Source of the DNA: Nitrobacter sp. 62-13 | GTDB lineage: Bacteria > Pseudomonadota > Alphaproteobacteria > Rhizobiales > Xanthobacteraceae | Direction of reading: 5' to 3' | DNA length: 39,077 nucleotides | Assembly: GCF_001896955.1 (NCBI RefSeq) | Contig: NZ_MKRN01000199.1 | Coordinates: 1-39,077 of the forward strand | Part shown: one piece after another, positions 8,598 through 16,202 of the stretch | How positions within the stretch are numbered: the stretch's first letter is position 1 | Layout of the letters: every line of letters starts with the position of its first letter | Made by a program: the position numbers and the translations under genes | The notes under the pieces: model-generated | What the model was told of the DNA's origin: nothing | The model's input: the letters and a program-made list of their open reading frames with translations, nothing else | Databases searched by the model: none

Positions 8598-8658
8598 GAG
8601 ACGATGGCCGGGACAACATGGGAAGCGGAGATGCGCCGGCCGCTGCGCAGCACGGCTC

Positions 8659-10128
8659 TCATGCCTTGCCTCCCGCGCGCTTCACGAGCGACGTCGTGCT
8701 GAACCCCCGCAGAATATCGATCAGCACGACCTCGCCGCCCCGCGCGGTAACGAACTCCTGACCGACGACCTGCTCAAGGGAATAATCCCCGCCCTTGACG
8801 AGCACGTTCGGCTCGGTCCGCTCGATCAGCTTCAACGGCGTGTCCTCTTCGAAAATCACCACAAGGTCGACGGCCTCAAGCGCAGCCAGCACCTCCGCTC
8901 GCGCCTGCTCATTCTGGATCGGCCGCCCCTCTCCCTTGAGCCGGGCTACCGATGCGTCGCTGTTCAATCCGACGATCAGCCGGTCGCACGTCGCGCGCGC
9001 TCCGGTCAGCACCTTGACGTGACCCGGATGCAGGATGTCGAAGCAGCCGTTGGTGAAGCCGATCCGCAAGCCCTGTTCACGCCACACCGCCAGCCGCGCG
9101 CCGAGATCGGCCGCCGATCGCGCGATTTTCTCTTCGGCCGCCAGAGAGGCCGGCGGCAGAATATTGCGGCGGAGCTCGGCGAGGGTGACAATCGCGGTGC
9201 CGCTCTTGCCCACCGCCACCGCCGCGGCGGCGCTTGCCGTCCGCAACGCCGTTTCCCAATCGGCCCCCGCCGCAAGCGAAACCGCCAGCGTGGCGACGAC
9301 GGTGTCGCCGGCGCCGGTCACGTCGCGAACCTTGACGGTGTGGGCGGGAACGTGAATGACCTCGCCCTCGCCCGGCACGAGCGTCATGCCGTGCTCGCTC
9401 TGCGTCACCAGCAAGGCTTCGCAATCCGCGAGCCGCATCACCTCGCGCGCCGCTTTCGCAATGCCCGCCTGATCGTCGGCCCGGCTACGCGTGGCATCCG
9501 CAAATTCCTTCCTGTTCGGCGTCAGCAGCGTCGCGCCCCGATAGATGCCGAAATTGGCGCTCTTCGGATCGACGATGACGCGCTTGCCAAGCCCGCGCGC
9601 CGCATCGATCACGGTGCGGATCACCCGCGCCGTCAGCACTCCCTTGGCATAGTCCGACAACAAAACGATGTCGACGCGCGGCAGTTGCGGCAAAATGGCA
9701 TCGATCAGAGCCTGCTCCACCGCTCCGGACGCCGGAGCAGGCGTTTCCCAATCGGCGCGCAGCATGTGGGTCGAAAAATGCTCCGAAACGAAGCGCACCT
9801 TGCGCGTCGTCGGCCGCGCCGGATCCGAAATCAATAATGGCTCGATCAGGGTTTCGCGCGAGAGCGTAGCGCGAAGCCTGCCGCCCGCCTCATCCTCGCC
9901 CGCCAATCCGACAAAGACGCAGCGTGCGCCGAGCGCGGCGATGTTGCGCGCCACGTTGCCGGCGCCGCCGACATTGGTTTCGCTCCGCTGAACCGCGATC
10001 ACCGGCGCCGGAGCCTCCGGCGAAATCCGCGAAATCTCGCCGTACACGAACTCGTCGAGCATCAGGTCGCCGACGCAGAGCACCGTCTGGCGGGAAAACG
10101 CATTCGACAAGTCGTCAAAATCGATCAT
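8659..10128 (-). CDS. hldE: Bifunctional heptose-7-phosphate kinase / heptose-1-phosphate adenylyltransferase
   Basis: The enzyme phosphorylates D-glycero-beta-D-manno-heptose-7-P at C1 and later couples heptose-1-P to AMP, two steps of ADP-heptose synthesis. The N-terminal ribokinase-like domain shows [25 protein letters not shown] and the catalytic [11 protein letters not shown]. The C-terminal cytidylyltransferase-like domain shows [14 protein letters not shown] near residue 353 and a late [14 protein letters not shown]. It is full length for fused HldE. The ORF track starts at a GTG at 10140. The ATG at 10128 has AGGTGAAG upstream at good spacing and begins [11 protein letters not shown], so I prefer it. 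It lies 47 bases after hldD on the same strand, probably co-transcribed. Confidence 0.96.
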   Translation of the reverse strand: MIDFDDLSNAFSRQTVLCVGDLMLDEFVYGEISRISPEAPAPVIAVQRSETNVGGAGNVARNIAALGARCVFVGLAGEDEAGGRLRATLSRETLIEPLLISDPARPTTRKVRFVSEHFSTHMLRADWETPAPASGAVEQALIDAILPQLPRVDIVLLSDYAKGVLTARVIRTVIDAARGLGKRVIVDPKSANFGIYRGATLLTPNRKEFADATRSRADDQAGIAKAAREVMRLADCEALLVTQSEHGMTLVPGEGEVIHVPAHTVKVRDVTGAGDTVVATLAVSLAAGADWETALRTASAAAAVAVGKSGTAIVTLAELRRNILPPASLAAEEKIARSAADLGARLAVWREQGLRIGFTNGCFDILHPGHVKVLTGARATCDRLIVGLNSDASVARLKGEGRPIQNEQARAEVLAALEAVDLVVIFEEDTPLKLIERTEPNVLVKGGDYSLEQVVGQEFVTARGGEVVLIDILRGFSTTSLVKRAGGKA

Positions 10129-10175
10129 CAAGCACTTCACCTGCTGCCGCAGTTCGATCCAATTTGCATAGCGCG

Positions 10176-11156
10176 TCAGCGAAAGCGATCGTCGCGGTCG
10201 AGGTAGCCTTTGACATAGGCATCGACCGCTTCCTCCAGCGGCGTGAATCCCCCATTATAGCCTGCGCGCTGCAAGCGCTCGACCTCGCCTTGCGTGAAAT
10301 ACTGATAGGCTCCGCGAATCTGCTCAGGCATATCGACGTATTCGATGTTCGGCTTCGCGCCAAGCGAGACATAGGCCGCCGTCATCAAATCACGAAAGCT
10401 GCGCGCCTTCCCTGTTCCCACGTTAAAGAGACCGCTGACCGCGGGCGTCGCCAGCAGCCACATCATCACGCGGACCACGTCGTCGACATAGATGAAGTCG
10501 CGGCGCTGGTCGCCATCGGCGATGCCCTGCCGGTGCGATTTGAACAACTGCACCGGACGGCCGGCCTTCACATCACCGAAACGGCGCGCCAGCACGCTCA
10601 TCATGGCGCCCTTGTGGTATTCGTTGGGACCGAACACGTTGAAGAACTTCAGGCCGGCCCATTGCGGAGGCAGCGCGCCGCCATTCGCGGCGCGGCCGGC
10701 GACCGCCATATCGAACAGGTGCTTGCTCCAGCCGTAGAGATTCATCGGCCGAAGCGCCCGCAGGGAGGCCAACGATTGATCGTCGCGAAAGCCCTGCCGG
10801 CCATCGCCATAGGTCGACGCCGACGAGGCGTAGATGAAAGGCGTCGCGGTCGCGGTGCACCAGTCGAGCAAACGCAGCGACAGGCGGAAGTTGGTCTCGA
10901 TGACGAGATCGCCGTCGGTCGCGGTGGTCTCGGAGATCGCGCCGAGATGGACGACCGCGTCGAGACGGCGGCCCTCCAGCCAGGCCGCCAGTTCTGCGGG
11001 AGGAACGATGTCCGCAAGCTGCCGCTTGGCGAGGTTGCGCCATTTGCCGTCGTGGCCCAGCGTATCGCAGACCGCCACATCGCCGCGGCCGGCGTCGTTC
11101 AACGCGGCAACGAGATTCGATCCGATAAAACCGGCGCCCCCGGTCACCAGCAGCAT
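10176..11156 (-). CDS. hldD: ADP-L-glycero-D-manno-heptose 6-epimerase
   Basis: Last step of ADP-heptose synthesis: epimerisation at C6 of ADP-D-glycero-D-manno-heptose. The NAD motif [10 protein letters not shown] is at the N-terminus, SSASTYGDG carries the serine, [11 protein letters not shown] gives YxxxK, and the family-specific [19 protein letters not shown] is present. The ORF track opens eight codons earlier at 11180. The ATG at 11156, preceded by ACGGGGAC, gives the normal start [12 protein letters not shown] directly at the Rossmann strand, so I choose it. Length is about 326 residues, normal for the family. It is transcribed with hldE downstream. Upstream lies a 500-base repeat-filled gap that separates it from the divergent waaF. 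Confidence 0.96.
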   Translation of the reverse strand: MLLVTGGAGFIGSNLVAALNDAGRGDVAVCDTLGHDGKWRNLAKRQLADIVPPAELAAWLEGRRLDAVVHLGAISETTATDGDLVIETNFRLSLRLLDWCTATATPFIYASSASTYGDGRQGFRDDQSLASLRALRPMNLYGWSKHLFDMAVAGRAANGGALPPQWAGLKFFNVFGPNEYHKGAMMSVLARRFGDVKAGRPVQLFKSHRQGIADGDQRRDFIYVDDVVRVMMWLLATPAVSGLFNVGTGKARSFRDLMTAAYVSLGAKPNIEYVDMPEQIRGAYQYFTQGEVERLQRAGYNGGFTPLEEAVDAYVKGYLDRDDRFR

Positions 11157-11250
11157 GATGTCCCCGTCATGGATGTGCAATTCCTAGTCCGGTTCCACCA
11201 TTGCATCCGGTGCGGCAGGCGTTCTTGCAAATGTCAGAATCAAAGGACCA

Positions 11251-11326
11251 CCAGTGTCCCGATTCCGACGTCCGCATACCCTTGCAGCAACCTTTGATGC
11301 GAACTTCGGAATCAAAGGGACACTAG
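11251..11326. repeat. Palindromic repeat family D, copy 2 (variant arm)
   Basis: The left arm carries CAGTGTCCCGATTCCGACGT and the right arm GAACTTCGGAATCAAAGGGA ending in CACTAG. The arms are inverted and imperfect. The loop-side string GCAACCTTTGATGCGAACTT recurs exactly in the copy next to bamD (about 23421-23440). Confidence 0.75.
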
Positions 11327-11339
11327 CACCTCTATCATT

Positions 11340-11417
11340 CTAGTGTGGTTTAGGTTCAGAAGTTCGCTTGGCGGACTCGCTGGACACTGAAAGCGAACTT
11401 CTGAACCACCGCACTAG
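11340..11417. repeat. Palindromic repeat family D, copy 1
   Basis: A 78-base inverted repeat beginning CTAGTGTGG and ending CCGCACTAG, with GTTCAGAAGTTCGC in the left arm answered by GCGAACTTCTGAAC in the right. The loop is about 25 bases. The right arm matches the copy abutting bamD almost base for base. Confidence 0.85.
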
Positions 11418-11432
11418 CAACCATAAGGTTTT

Positions 11433-11506
11433 CCAGTGGAGTTTTGAATTTGACATTCGCCCGCCGGGTTTGCAGTGGGTGGCGAATGCCAAATTCACTC
11501 CAGTGG
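11433..11506. repeat. Palindromic repeat family E, copy 1 (complete)
   Basis: The arms are CCAGTGGAGTTTTGAATTTG running into ACATTCGC, and GCGAATGCCAAATTCACTCC running into AGTGG. They form an imperfect 74-base palindrome. A second, truncated copy lies at 4364-4432 in opposite orientation. Confidence 0.85.
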
Positions 11507-11656
11507 TTTGCCCCACTCCCGCCTGCGAGGCAACTTGGATGGCGTGAGACGACGAAATCACTCGCGAAAGGCGTCGCGCGAGATAACTTTACCTCAGCGC
11601 CGGGAGCGGATAGGGAGGATTTTTCATCCGCCCCAGCGTTACTCGTTCGTTAAATT

Positions 11657-12730
11657 ATGAAACATGATTCACCAGAAAAGCTGGAGACTGTCGGCGATCC
11701 CAGCGACTCGCGGCCGGTTCTGATCGTTCCTTACATGTGGATCGGCGACTTCGTCCGCGGCCATACGGTGGTGCGGGTGCTCAAGCAGCGCTGGCCTAAT
11801 CGGCCGGTGGATATGCTGGTGACGACGCTCTGCGCCCCGCTGGTCGATTACATGCCCGGCGTGCGTTCCGGAGTGGTCTGGGACCTGCCTCGCAGCCGGC
11901 TGGCGCTGAGGCAACAGTGGAATCTCGCCCGGCAGTTGCGCGCCCGGGGATACGGAACCGTCCTCATCATGCCGCGCACCTGGAAATCAGCCATCGCGCC
12001 CGCGCTGGCCGGCATTCCGGAACGGGTCGGCTTTGTCGGCGAGGCGCGATTCGGGCTGCTCAACCGCTGGCGCTGGGGCGAGCGAGCCCTGCCCCGCATG
12101 ATCGACAGGAAGGCATCGCTGGCGCTTCCGGCCAATGCGGCGCGGCCGCCCGAGTGGCCCGTGCCGCAGCTTCACGTTCCCGGCGAGGACGTCATCCGCT
12201 GGCGGCAGGCGCAGGGATTGGGCTCCGGACCGGCGGTGGCGCTCGCTCCCGGAGCGGTCGGCCCCAGCAAACGCTGGACTTATTACGCGGAGGCCGCGCG
12301 GATGCTGACCGAGCGCGGAATCGACGTCTGGGTGATCGGCGGCCCGAACGAAAAGGCGATCGCGGCCGAAATCGTGGCAACCGGCGGCTCGCGGGTCCGG
12401 GATCTCACAGGGCACGACTTGCGAAACGGCATTCTGGCGATGGCGGCCGCGACCCTTGCGATTTCGAACGACTCCGGCCTGCTGCACGTCGCGGCCGCGA
12501 TCGGAACGCCTACGATGGGAATTTTCGGCCCGACCAGTCCCTATCATTGGGCGCCTTTGAACGGGCTCGCGGCGACGATCCAGACCAAGACGCCACTGCC
12601 GTGCCAGCCGTGCCATCGTCCGGTCTGCACCAGGAACGATCATCGCTGCATGAGGGACATCCCGGCGGCCGAAGTGCTGGCCATCGCGGAACGGGTGCTT
12701 GCGAAGGCCGGCGAGCGCGCCGCGCCTTGA
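11657..12730 (+). CDS. waaF: LPS heptosyltransferase II
   Basis: A 357-residue GT9-family glycosyltransferase that adds the second L,D-heptose to the inner LPS core at the cytoplasmic face. Features are PVLIVPYMWIGDFVRG at the N-terminus, VALAPGAVGPSKRW in the middle (the WaaF-type APGA(x)GPxKRW motif) and the donor-binding ISNDSGLLHVAAAIGTPTMG with IFGPTSPYHWAPL. A cysteine-rich tail follows (CQPCHRPVCTRNDHRC), as seen in many WaaF proteins. No clear ribosome site precedes the first ATG, so the exact start, within the non-conserved first 20 residues, is uncertain. The gmhA and gmhB genes of the same pathway follow on the same strand. Confidence 0.94.
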   Translation: MKHDSPEKLETVGDPSDSRPVLIVPYMWIGDFVRGHTVVRVLKQRWPNRPVDMLVTTLCAPLVDYMPGVRSGVVWDLPRSRLALRQQWNLARQLRARGYGTVLIMPRTWKSAIAPALAGIPERVGFVGEARFGLLNRWRWGERALPRMIDRKASLALPANAARPPEWPVPQLHVPGEDVIRWRQAQGLGSGPAVALAPGAVGPSKRWTYYAEAARMLTERGIDVWVIGGPNEKAIAAEIVATGGSRVRDLTGHDLRNGILAMAAATLAISNDSGLLHVAAAIGTPTMGIFGPTSPYHWAPLNGLAATIQTKTPLPCQPCHRPVCTRNDHRCMRDIPAAEVLAIAERVLAKAGERAAP

Positions 12731-12800
12731 TACGACCATGCTTGCGCGGGCATGACGCGCTCAGTACCACTGCTATCCATTACGGCGACAAAGGTGCGTC

Positions 12801-13388
12801 TTGAGCCAGAACCAGATCGCGACCCATTTTCAGCAATCGCTTGCGGCGCTTGAGCGCGCGGCCGGCGACGCGGCGCTGCTCGCGGTGGCTGGCGATATCG
12901 CCATCGCGATCGTCGGCGCGCTCCGTTCGGGGCACAAGGTGCTCCTGATCGGCAACGGCGGAAGCGCCGCGGACGCGCAGCACATCGCCTCGGAAATCGT
13001 CGGACGCTACCGGAAAGAGCGGCCGGGCTTCGCCGCCATCGCACTGACCACCGACACATCAGCCCTCACCGCCATCTCAAACGATTACGGCTTCGAGCAG
13101 ATTTTCGCGCGGCAGGTCGAGAGCCTCGGCCGCCAAGGCGACGTGCTGCTGGCGCTGTCGACCTCCGGCCGGTCGCCGAACATCCTCGCCGCGCTCGCCG
13201 CCGCGCGCCGGCGCGGCCTGGTCACGGTCGGTTTCACCGGCCTCAAGGGCTCGAGCCTGCGGGAGTTCTGCGACCACCTGTTCATTGCACCGAGCGACGA
13301 CACCCCTGTCATCCAGCAGATCCACATGACGGCAAGTCACGCGATCTGCGACAGCGTCGAGCACGCGATGGCGGACGGCTGCACGTGA
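12801..13388 (+). CDS. gmhA: Sedoheptulose-7-phosphate isomerase
   Basis: A 195-residue SIS-domain protein that turns sedoheptulose-7-P into D-glycero-D-manno-heptose-7-P, the first step of ADP-heptose synthesis. Typical motifs are LLIGNGGSAADAQHIASEIVGRY, ALSTSGRSPNILAAL, GLVTVGFTG and IQQIHMTASHAICDSVE. The start codon is TTG at 12801, preceded by AAAGGTG at six bases, which supports this rare initiator. It follows waaF by 70 bases and overlaps gmhB by four bases (GTGA), so the last two genes are translationally coupled. Confidence 0.96.
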   Translation: MSQNQIATHFQQSLAALERAAGDAALLAVAGDIAIAIVGALRSGHKVLLIGNGGSAADAQHIASEIVGRYRKERPGFAAIALTTDTSALTAISNDYGFEQIFARQVESLGRQGDVLLALSTSGRSPNILAALAAARRRGLVTVGFTGLKGSSLREFCDHLFIAPSDDTPVIQQIHMTASHAICDSVEHAMADGCT

Positions 13389-13936
13389 GCGGCGACAAGA
13401 TCGCTCCCGCTTCCCAGCCCGCTGCGTTCCTCGATCGCGACGGCGTCGTCAATCACGACGACTGCTACATGGGCACGCGCGATCGCATCCGCTGGATGCC
13501 CGGCGTCGCCAACGCGATCCGGCGGCTGAACGAGGCCGGATATTTCGTTTTCGTCTTCACCAATCAATCAGGCGTCGCGCGCGGCTTTTTCAGCGAAGAC
13601 GACGTTCGCAATCTGCACCTGTGGATGCAGTCGCATCTCGCATCGCAGGGCGCGCGGATCGACGACTTCAGATATTGCCCGCACCATCCCGACGGCAGCG
13701 TCGCCGGATATCTGGAAGATCATCTCTGGCGCAAGCCAAAGCCCGGCATGATCCTCGACCTGATGAAGCACTGGCCGGTGCGGCGCGAAGGCAGCTTCGC
13801 CATCGGCGACCGCGACAGCGATCTCAAAGCTGCGGCAGGCGCAGGCATTCCCGGATTCCTGTTTGACGGCGGCGATCTCGACCCGTTCGTCGCGCGCGTG
13901 CTTGCCGAGATGTCGGGCGTGAAGTCCAAGAGCTAG
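13385..13936 (+). CDS. gmhB: D-glycero-beta-D-manno-heptose-1,7-bisphosphate 7-phosphatase
   Basis: A 183-residue HAD-superfamily phosphatase that removes the C7 phosphate in ADP-heptose synthesis. Motif I is FLDRDGVVN, motif II TNQSG, motif III RKPKPGM and motif IV IGDRDSDLKAA. The start is GTG inside the gmhA stop overlap. In E. coli GmhB a loop binds zinc through Cys-x-His and Cys-x-Cys; here the first half is kept (YCPHHPDG) but the second is EDHLWRKP, so the two cysteines are His and Trp. The last bases CTAG serve as the stop of this gene and, on the other strand, of waaC. Confidence 0.94.
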   Translation: MSGDKIAPASQPAAFLDRDGVVNHDDCYMGTRDRIRWMPGVANAIRRLNEAGYFVFVFTNQSGVARGFFSEDDVRNLHLWMQSHLASQGARIDDFRYCPHHPDGSVAGYLEDHLWRKPKPGMILDLMKHWPVRREGSFAIGDRDSDLKAAAGAGIPGFLFDGGDLDPFVARVLAEMSGVKSKS

Positions 13937-14880
13937 CTAATCAGCAACCGCTCCGCCGCCTCGATCGCCTGCCGCGCCGCCGGCGGACCGTTCCTGCCGC
14001 CGAGCACCGCCATGCAGCCGCTGCCGACAGGTCCCGTCAGGCCAGGATCGGTGCTGACGTAGATGCCGACGAGCGGCACGCGATACGCCGCGGCGAGATG
14101 CATCAGGCCGGTATCGACGCCGATCACCAGCGCCGCATTGCCGATCACCTGCGCGGTCAGATCGAGGCTTTGGCGCGGCAGAACGCGACTGCCCGCGATG
14201 TCCCGCGACAGCCGTTCCGACAGCAGCCGTTCGGCCTCGGTGCCCCACGGCAACACGATCTGCAATCCCTTGGCTTGAAGCCAGCGCCCGGTTTCGATCC
14301 AGTCCTCGGCCCGCCACTCCTTCGCGGATCGTGACGTGCCATGAAGCAGCACGGCATAGCGCTGGCTATCCGTCCGCGGGGAACGGATCAAACCGTAGTC
14401 CACCTCCTCCGGCGGCCGATAGCCGAGCGAGAGACCGGTCAGCATCCGGTTGCGCGTCACGGCGTGCAGGTCGCGCCTCACCGCATGCGTGACGTCGTAG
14501 AATCGCGCGGCGAAAGGTTCGCGAATGCTGCGGCCATCGTAGCCGTGGCGCTCGCCGCGCGCGAGGCGCGCCATGATCGCGGAGCGGATCAGGCCCTGGG
14601 TATCGATTACTTTGTCGAACCCCCGCTCGCGCAGAAGCGCGCGGAACCGGCCGATCTCGCGCCACGTCGCGCCAGTGGCGAGTTGCGAGCGCCAGCGCCG
14701 CGTCGCAACGGTGATGACCTCGGCGACCAGAGGGTGCAATCGCACCAGCGGCGCGAACGCCTCTTCCACCAGCCATGTGATGCGCAGTTCCGGACGCGCA
14801 CGCGACGCGTCGACGATCGCAGGCATCTGATGCACGACGTCGCCGAGCGAGGAGGTCTTGATGATGAGAATGTCGGTCAT
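13933..14880 (-). CDS. waaC: LPS heptosyltransferase I
   Basis: A 315-residue GT9 enzyme that adds the first heptose to Kdo of the LPS inner core. The N-terminus ILIIKTSSLGDVVHQMPAI is the WaaC signature, followed by KVIDTQGLIRSA and, near the C-terminus, VIGVDTGLMHLAAAYRVPLVGIY with STDPGLTGP for donor binding. Length is normal for WaaC. It is convergent with gmhB, with which it shares four bases including the stop codons, and divergent from galE across a 190-base gap. Upstream at 14881 no ribosome site stands out. Confidence 0.95.
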   Translation of the reverse strand: MTDILIIKTSSLGDVVHQMPAIVDASRARPELRITWLVEEAFAPLVRLHPLVAEVITVATRRWRSQLATGATWREIGRFRALLRERGFDKVIDTQGLIRSAIMARLARGERHGYDGRSIREPFAARFYDVTHAVRRDLHAVTRNRMLTGLSLGYRPPEEVDYGLIRSPRTDSQRYAVLLHGTSRSAKEWRAEDWIETGRWLQAKGLQIVLPWGTEAERLLSERLSRDIAGSRVLPRQSLDLTAQVIGNAALVIGVDTGLMHLAAAYRVPLVGIYVSTDPGLTGPVGSGCMAVLGGRNGPPAARQAIEAAERLLIS

Positions 14881-15070
14881 CGACGCGCAAGGCCGCTCAG
14901 GAACATTCGGCTCTCGTTACAGTTTGGCAACCATAATGTCGATTCCCCGGCGCGAAGGGCGGGAAAATCGAACCGATCGGCGTCATGCTATACGGCAACT
15001 CGACCGGTTTGTGCGAGATATCGGCAACCGCGGGCGAGCCCGCAGCGAGCCTTCGCACAGAGGAGCAGAT

Positions 15071-16081
15071 ATGACCGTGCTCGTTACCGGTGGCGCCGGC
15101 TATATCGGCAGTCATATGGTTCTCGCGCTGGCCGAGGCCGGCGAAAACGTCGTCGTGATCGACAATCTCTCCACGGGATTCTCGTCGGCGCTGCCGGACG
15201 GCGTGCCGCTGTTCATCGGCGACGCGGGAGACGAGAGTCTCGTGGAGAACGTCATCGCCCAGCACGGCGTCGAAAGCATCATTCACTTCGCGGGGTCCGT
15301 GGTGGTGCCGGACTCGATGCGCGACCCGCTCGCCTACTACCGCAACAACACGATGACGACGCGCAATCTGCTCAATGCCGCCGTCCGATGCGGGATCGGC
15401 CGCTTCATCTTTTCGTCGACCGCCGCCGTCTACGGCAATCCGGAGCGGATGCCGGTTCCGGAAGATGCGCCGACACGGCCGCTCTCCCCTTACGGATCGT
15501 CGAAGCTGATGACCGAGATCATGCTGCACGACGTCGCGACCGCCCACGGCATGAATTACGTCGTGCTGCGCTACTTCAACGTCGCGGGCGCCGATCCGCT
15601 GGCGCGGATCGGTCTTTCAACCGAGGGCGCGACGCACCTGTTGAAAATCGCGGTCGAAGCCGCGACCGGGCAGCGCAGCAAGATCGACGTGTTCGGCACC
15701 GACTATCCGACGCCGGACGGAAGCTGCATCCGCGATTTCATCCATGTCAGCGATCTTGCGCAGGCGCATCGCGCCGCGCTGATGTACCTGCGAACCGGCG
15801 GGCGTTCGACGACGCTGAACTGCGGATACGGACGCGGCTACTCCGTGCTGGAAACCATCGAGGCGGTGCGGCGGGTCTGCGGTCGCAACTTCGCGGTTCA
15901 TTATGCCGATCGCCGTCCCGGCGACATCATGACCATGATCGCCGACACCGGCCGGATTCGCGCGGTACTCGACTGGACGCCGCAATACGACGACCTCGCG
16001 ACCATCGCCGCGCATGCGCTGGCGTGGGAGGAAAAGCTGGCGCGGCGGCACGTCTCGGAGGCGCTCGCGGCCTCGGCCTGA
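15071..16081 (+). CDS. galE: UDP-glucose 4-epimerase
   Basis: Interconverts UDP-glucose and UDP-galactose for core and exopolysaccharide synthesis. It has NAD motif VTGGAGYIGSH at the N-terminus, FSSTAAVYGNP, YxxxK in LSPYGSSKLMTE, the sugar-binding YFNVAGADP and the C-terminal RRPGDIMTMIADT. The ORF track begins at 14858, adding 71 residues that match nothing. The ATG at 15071, with GAGGAG six bases upstream, gives 336 residues starting MTVLVTGGAGYIG, the normal GalE start. Seventeen bases after the stop region a short GC stem with TTTT may end the transcript. Confidence 0.95.
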   Translation: MTVLVTGGAGYIGSHMVLALAEAGENVVVIDNLSTGFSSALPDGVPLFIGDAGDESLVENVIAQHGVESIIHFAGSVVVPDSMRDPLAYYRNNTMTTRNLLNAAVRCGIGRFIFSSTAAVYGNPERMPVPEDAPTRPLSPYGSSKLMTEIMLHDVATAHGMNYVVLRYFNVAGADPLARIGLSTEGATHLLKIAVEAATGQRSKIDVFGTDYPTPDGSCIRDFIHVSDLAQAHRAALMYLRTGGRSTTLNCGYGRGYSVLETIEAVRRVCGRNFAVHYADRRPGDIMTMIADTGRIRAVLDWTPQYDDLATIAAHALAWEEKLARRHVSEALAASA

Positions 16082-16085
16082 TGAG

Positions 16086-16104
16086 CCGGGGGAGGCCCGG
16101 TTTT
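16086..16104 (+). terminator. Possible intrinsic terminator after galE
   Basis: CCGGG-GGAGG-CCCGG forms a five-pair GC stem followed at once by TTTT. It sits five bases after the galE stop. The stem is short, so this is only a candidate. Confidence 0.4.
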
Positions 16105-16202
16105 GGCTTGAAAAAGGCCGCTATTGCGGGCATTGAGTCGGACGCTTTCGCAACAACCCTGGCGCGCGGGCGACAGCCCCTTCACGGCGTCAATGGAACG
16201 CG

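Larger units (their letters stand above)
11157..11656. other. Repeat-filled divergent intergenic region between hldD and waaF
   Basis: Five hundred bases with no credible gene. They hold three palindromic repeat copies back to back (entries at 11251-11326, 11340-11417 and 11433-11506), followed by about 150 bases that include a GCGGAT / ATCCGC inverted pair near 11608-11633. The start signals of hldD and waaF must lie at its two ends. The ORFs at 11340, 11444 and 11475 are chance readings of the repeats. Confidence 0.8.

Noticed and set aside
11251-11506. A CRISPR array
   Set aside because: The repeats are palindromes of different families with no constant spacer length and no cas genes nearby.
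11340-11660. Small ORFs 11340..11561, 11444..11653 and 11475..11660
   Set aside because: They are translations of the family D and E palindromes before waaF.
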